A stretch of 64,000 bases of DNA. Source: Lachnospiraceae bacterium P6A3 (GTDB lineage Bacteria > Bacillota > Clostridia > Lachnospirales > Lachnospiraceae). The stretch is taken from assembly GCA_000702085.1 (NCBI GenBank), contig JNKP01000004.1:268541-332540 (forward strand), read 5' to 3'. Made by a program: the position numbers and the translations under genes. The notes under the pieces were generated by a model, which worked only from the letters and a program-made list of their open reading frames with translations, was not told where the DNA came from and searched no databases. The stretch's first letter is position 1; the number at the start of each line of letters is the position of its first letter. Below, in pieces: positions 62,212-64,000 of the stretch.

Positions 62212-63228
62212 ATGGCACAGTTTGAAAGCTTTGATTCAAAGGGAAATCCCAAGTCTCCCAAAAATAAAAAACAGGTAACAACCTGGATCATCTGGATCCT
62301 GGTTATATTTGCACTTATAGTTGTAAGATCGTGCATGGTCGTTACTTATCAGGACCAGTTCAAACTCGTAAGAAGATTCGGAAAGGTAGAGCGTGTAATC
62401 CAGAACGCGGGAATATCTTTTAAGATTCCTTTTATTGAGACAGTAGATGTTATTCCTAATGAAGTTCTTCTGTATGACCTTCCCGCATCGGATGTTATTA
62501 CTTCCGATAAGAAGACGATGATAGTTGACAGCTATGTGCTCTGGAGAGTAACCGATCCTCTTAAGTTCGCACAGACACTCAGCGGATCCGTTATGAATGC
62601 GGAAGGCCGTATAGATACCATAGTATATAACGCAACCAAGAATACTATTTCCAATATGACTCAGGACGCAGTCATATTAAGCCGTGACGGAAAAATGACC
62701 GTAACAATCATCGAAGATGACAGCGATGTCACTTCAAACGATATGACCGTTGATGAAGAGACTGCAGTTGTGGAGATTACTTCTTTAACGGAAGAGATCA
62801 TGAATCATATCGATAATATTGAATCTCAGTACGGCATTGAAATACTTACCGTGGATGTAAAGAAGCTTGACCTTCCCGATGATAATAAGCAGGCAGTATA
62901 TACCAGAATGATTTCCGAAAGAGAAAACATTGCGGCACAGTATACCGCTGAAGGACAGGCACAGGCACAGATAATAATGAACACTACCGATAAAGAGGTA
63001 GCGATAACCATTTCCAATGCAGAGGCTGAAGCGGAAGCTATAAGAGCGGAAGGCGAGGCAGAATACATGCGAATACTTTCCGATGCATATTCCGATGAAA
63101 GCAAAGCAGACTTCTATTCATTCGTAAGAGCATTGGATGCACTGAAGGCAAGTATGGAAGGCGGCGACAACACGATCATCCTTTCCGAAGATTCTCCGAT
63201 AGCGGGAATATTCTACGGAAGATATTGA
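62212..63228 (+). CDS. hflC: HflC-like SPFH membrane protein
   Basis: The 338-residue protein has one membrane helix (about 22-43) and an SPFH domain with YQDQFKLVRRFGKVERVIQNAGISFKIPFIE near 47-77. A long helix (about 245-295) rich in Ala and Glu ends in a short tail. An insert after residue 160 (KMTVTIIEDDSDVTSNDMTVDE) is acidic and unusual. It forms the HflKC complex with the protein encoded just upstream. ATG 62212 is preferred over the earlier reading. tRNA-Ser follows after a strong promoter. Confidence 0.87.
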   Translation: MAQFESFDSKGNPKSPKNKKQVTTWIIWILVIFALIVVRSCMVVTYQDQFKLVRRFGKVERVIQNAGISFKIPFIETVDVIPNEVLLYDLPASDVITSDKKTMIVDSYVLWRVTDPLKFAQTLSGSVMNAEGRIDTIVYNATKNTISNMTQDAVILSRDGKMTVTIIEDDSDVTSNDMTVDEETAVVEITSLTEEIMNHIDNIESQYGIEILTVDVKKLDLPDDNKQAVYTRMISERENIAAQYTAEGQAQAQIIMNTTDKEVAITISNAEAEAEAIRAEGEAEYMRILSDAYSDESKADFYSFVRALDALKASMEGGDNTIILSEDSPIAGIFYGRY

Positions 63229-63251
63229 TGTAAAGTATTTTGGGAATTGTG

Positions 63252-63280
63252 TTGACAAAGATGGGTTGTATGTCTAAAAT
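63252..63280 (+). promoter_or_regulatory. Promoter of tRNA-Ser
   Basis: TTGACA at 63252-63257 and TAAAAT at 63275-63280 are separated by 17 bases. The tRNA begins about 78 bases downstream. Confidence 0.85.
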
Positions 63281-63358
63281 AATCAATGCGTCTTTTTGAC
63301 GCATACATATAGGTTACCGGTAATAAATGCTATTATTGGTAGAGGCATTCGGACCTGA

Positions 63359-63446
63359 GGAGAAGTACTCAAGAGGCCGAAGAGGCGCCCCTGCTAAGGG
63401 TGTAGGTCGGGAAACCGGCGCGAGGGTTCAAATCCCTCCTTCTCCG
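63359..63446 (+). tRNA. tRNA-Ser (anticodon GCU)
   Basis: An 88-base class II tRNA has acceptor GGAGAAG/CTTCTCC, anticodon loop CTGCTAA with GCT at 63393-63395, a long variable arm and T-loop GTTCAAATC. The discriminator is G; CCA is not encoded. Confidence 0.96.
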
Positions 63447-63471
63447 TTCTTTTCAGATGTATCAAACGGAA

Positions 63472-63504
63472 AAGAATTCTCTGATATTAAGAGGATTCTT
63501 TTTT
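63472..63504 (+). terminator. Terminator after tRNA-Ser
   Basis: AAGAATTCTCT pairs with AGAGGATTCTT with one mismatch, followed by a T6 run. The tRNA is a single-gene unit separate from the rRNA operon. Confidence 0.8.
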
Positions 63505-63813
63505 CTATCTGAAAGGTGCCGATACATAGGACAATATGTTGTGGTCTTCAAAGCCTATAAATTCAAGGTTTTGTAGAAGAAAAAAGTTCAAAAAATATTT
63601 TAAAATTTTTGTTGACTTTGAAAAAGCCCTATGATATCTTAATAAAGCTGTCGCTTTGAGAGCGGCGAAGTTCCTTGATAATTCAATACTAATGCATCCC
63701 TGAAAATTCCTATTTAAGCCGGAACTCGAAACCGGCATAGAAATTTCAGAGAACGAAACAAACCTATTCAGTAATGAATGGATAAGCCAGATTTATCTGG
63801 CTAAGATTAAACT
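63505..63813 (+). promoter_or_regulatory. rRNA operon promoter and leader region
   Basis: No gene is present. TTGACT at 63612-63617 and TATCTT at 63635-63640 (17-base spacer) form a good promoter. An AT-rich stretch lies upstream (63580-63610), as in UP elements of rRNA promoters. The leader of about 165 bases holds small hairpins, for example CCAGATTTATCTGG at 63787-63800, likely part of processing stems. Confidence 0.75.

Positions 63814-64000
<187 letters not shown>

Noticed and set aside
63327..63512. 61-residue plus-strand reading
   Set aside because: It overlaps the tRNA-Ser gene and its terminator.

Overview
The window reads as a chromosomal segment of a motile, Gram-positive, anaerobic member of the Lachnospiraceae, probably close to Butyrivibrio. 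This rests on the start of a 16S rRNA gene at the right edge, the low-to-middling GC content, strong AGGAGG ribosome sites with many TTG and GTG starts, flagellin and FliS, a monoderm-type tad pilus locus without secretin genes, phosphoketolase, and families typical of Clostridia (DUF4867, DUF3048, DUF5702, DUF6382). Almost all genes lie on the + strand, running towards the rrn operon. No tRNA here encodes its CCA end, and a CCA-adding enzyme is present.

Layout. 1-9.7 kb: phosphoketolase, a membrane-anchored XRE regulator, then a small membrane protein, an M13 zinc-peptidase lipoprotein and a MacB/LolD-like ABC transporter in one run. 9.7-13.1 kb: a DUF4867 protein on the minus strand, an Smr-domain protein, and a 2-isopropylmalate synthase that carries a complete AraC-type DNA-binding domain at its C terminus. 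13.3-19.6 kb: small HTH regulator, two overlapping ATP-grasp ligases, a SurA-like membrane protein, CCA-adding enzyme and a PEGA lipoprotein. 19.8-24.5 kb: a housekeeping run of HU, an RqcP-like S4 protein, DivIC/FtsB-like protein, TilS, Hpt and FtsH. 24.6-28.3 kb: a possible short RNA, a GH13 glycosidase, tRNA-Leu and a DUF3048 lipoprotein. 28.3-31.1 kb (minus): a TrpXYZ-type ABC transporter. 31.2-38 kb: MetY, YbjQ, galactokinase, small and hypothetical proteins, an Lrp regulator with an aminotransferase, and RsmA. 38.2-42.8 kb: a TPR protein with a degenerate AAA-like domain, and GlgB.

42.8-57.4 kb is an appendage region. A sigma-28-type promoter precedes a large DUF6240-like protein, flagellin and FliS. 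An independent sigma-A-type promoter precedes an eleven-gene tad/Flp pilus locus: two prepilin peptidases, TadZ, TadA, TadB, TadC with an Ig-like insertion, a Flp pilin, DUF5702, two TadE-like proteins and a DUF6382-FHA protein. 57.4-63.2 kb holds small hypotheticals, a flavodoxin-SCP2 fusion, a HIT protein, two-subunit class I fumarase and an HflK/HflC pair. The window ends with tRNA-Ser and the promoter and 5' end of an rRNA operon.

The most unusual item is the LeuA-AraC fusion at 11050-13053. It joins a biosynthetic enzyme, its leucine-sensing domain and a DNA-binding domain in one chain. Its own promoter is preceded by a direct repeat with a 23-bp period, which fits an AraC-family operator. 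All homology statements come from reading the sequence; no database search was run.
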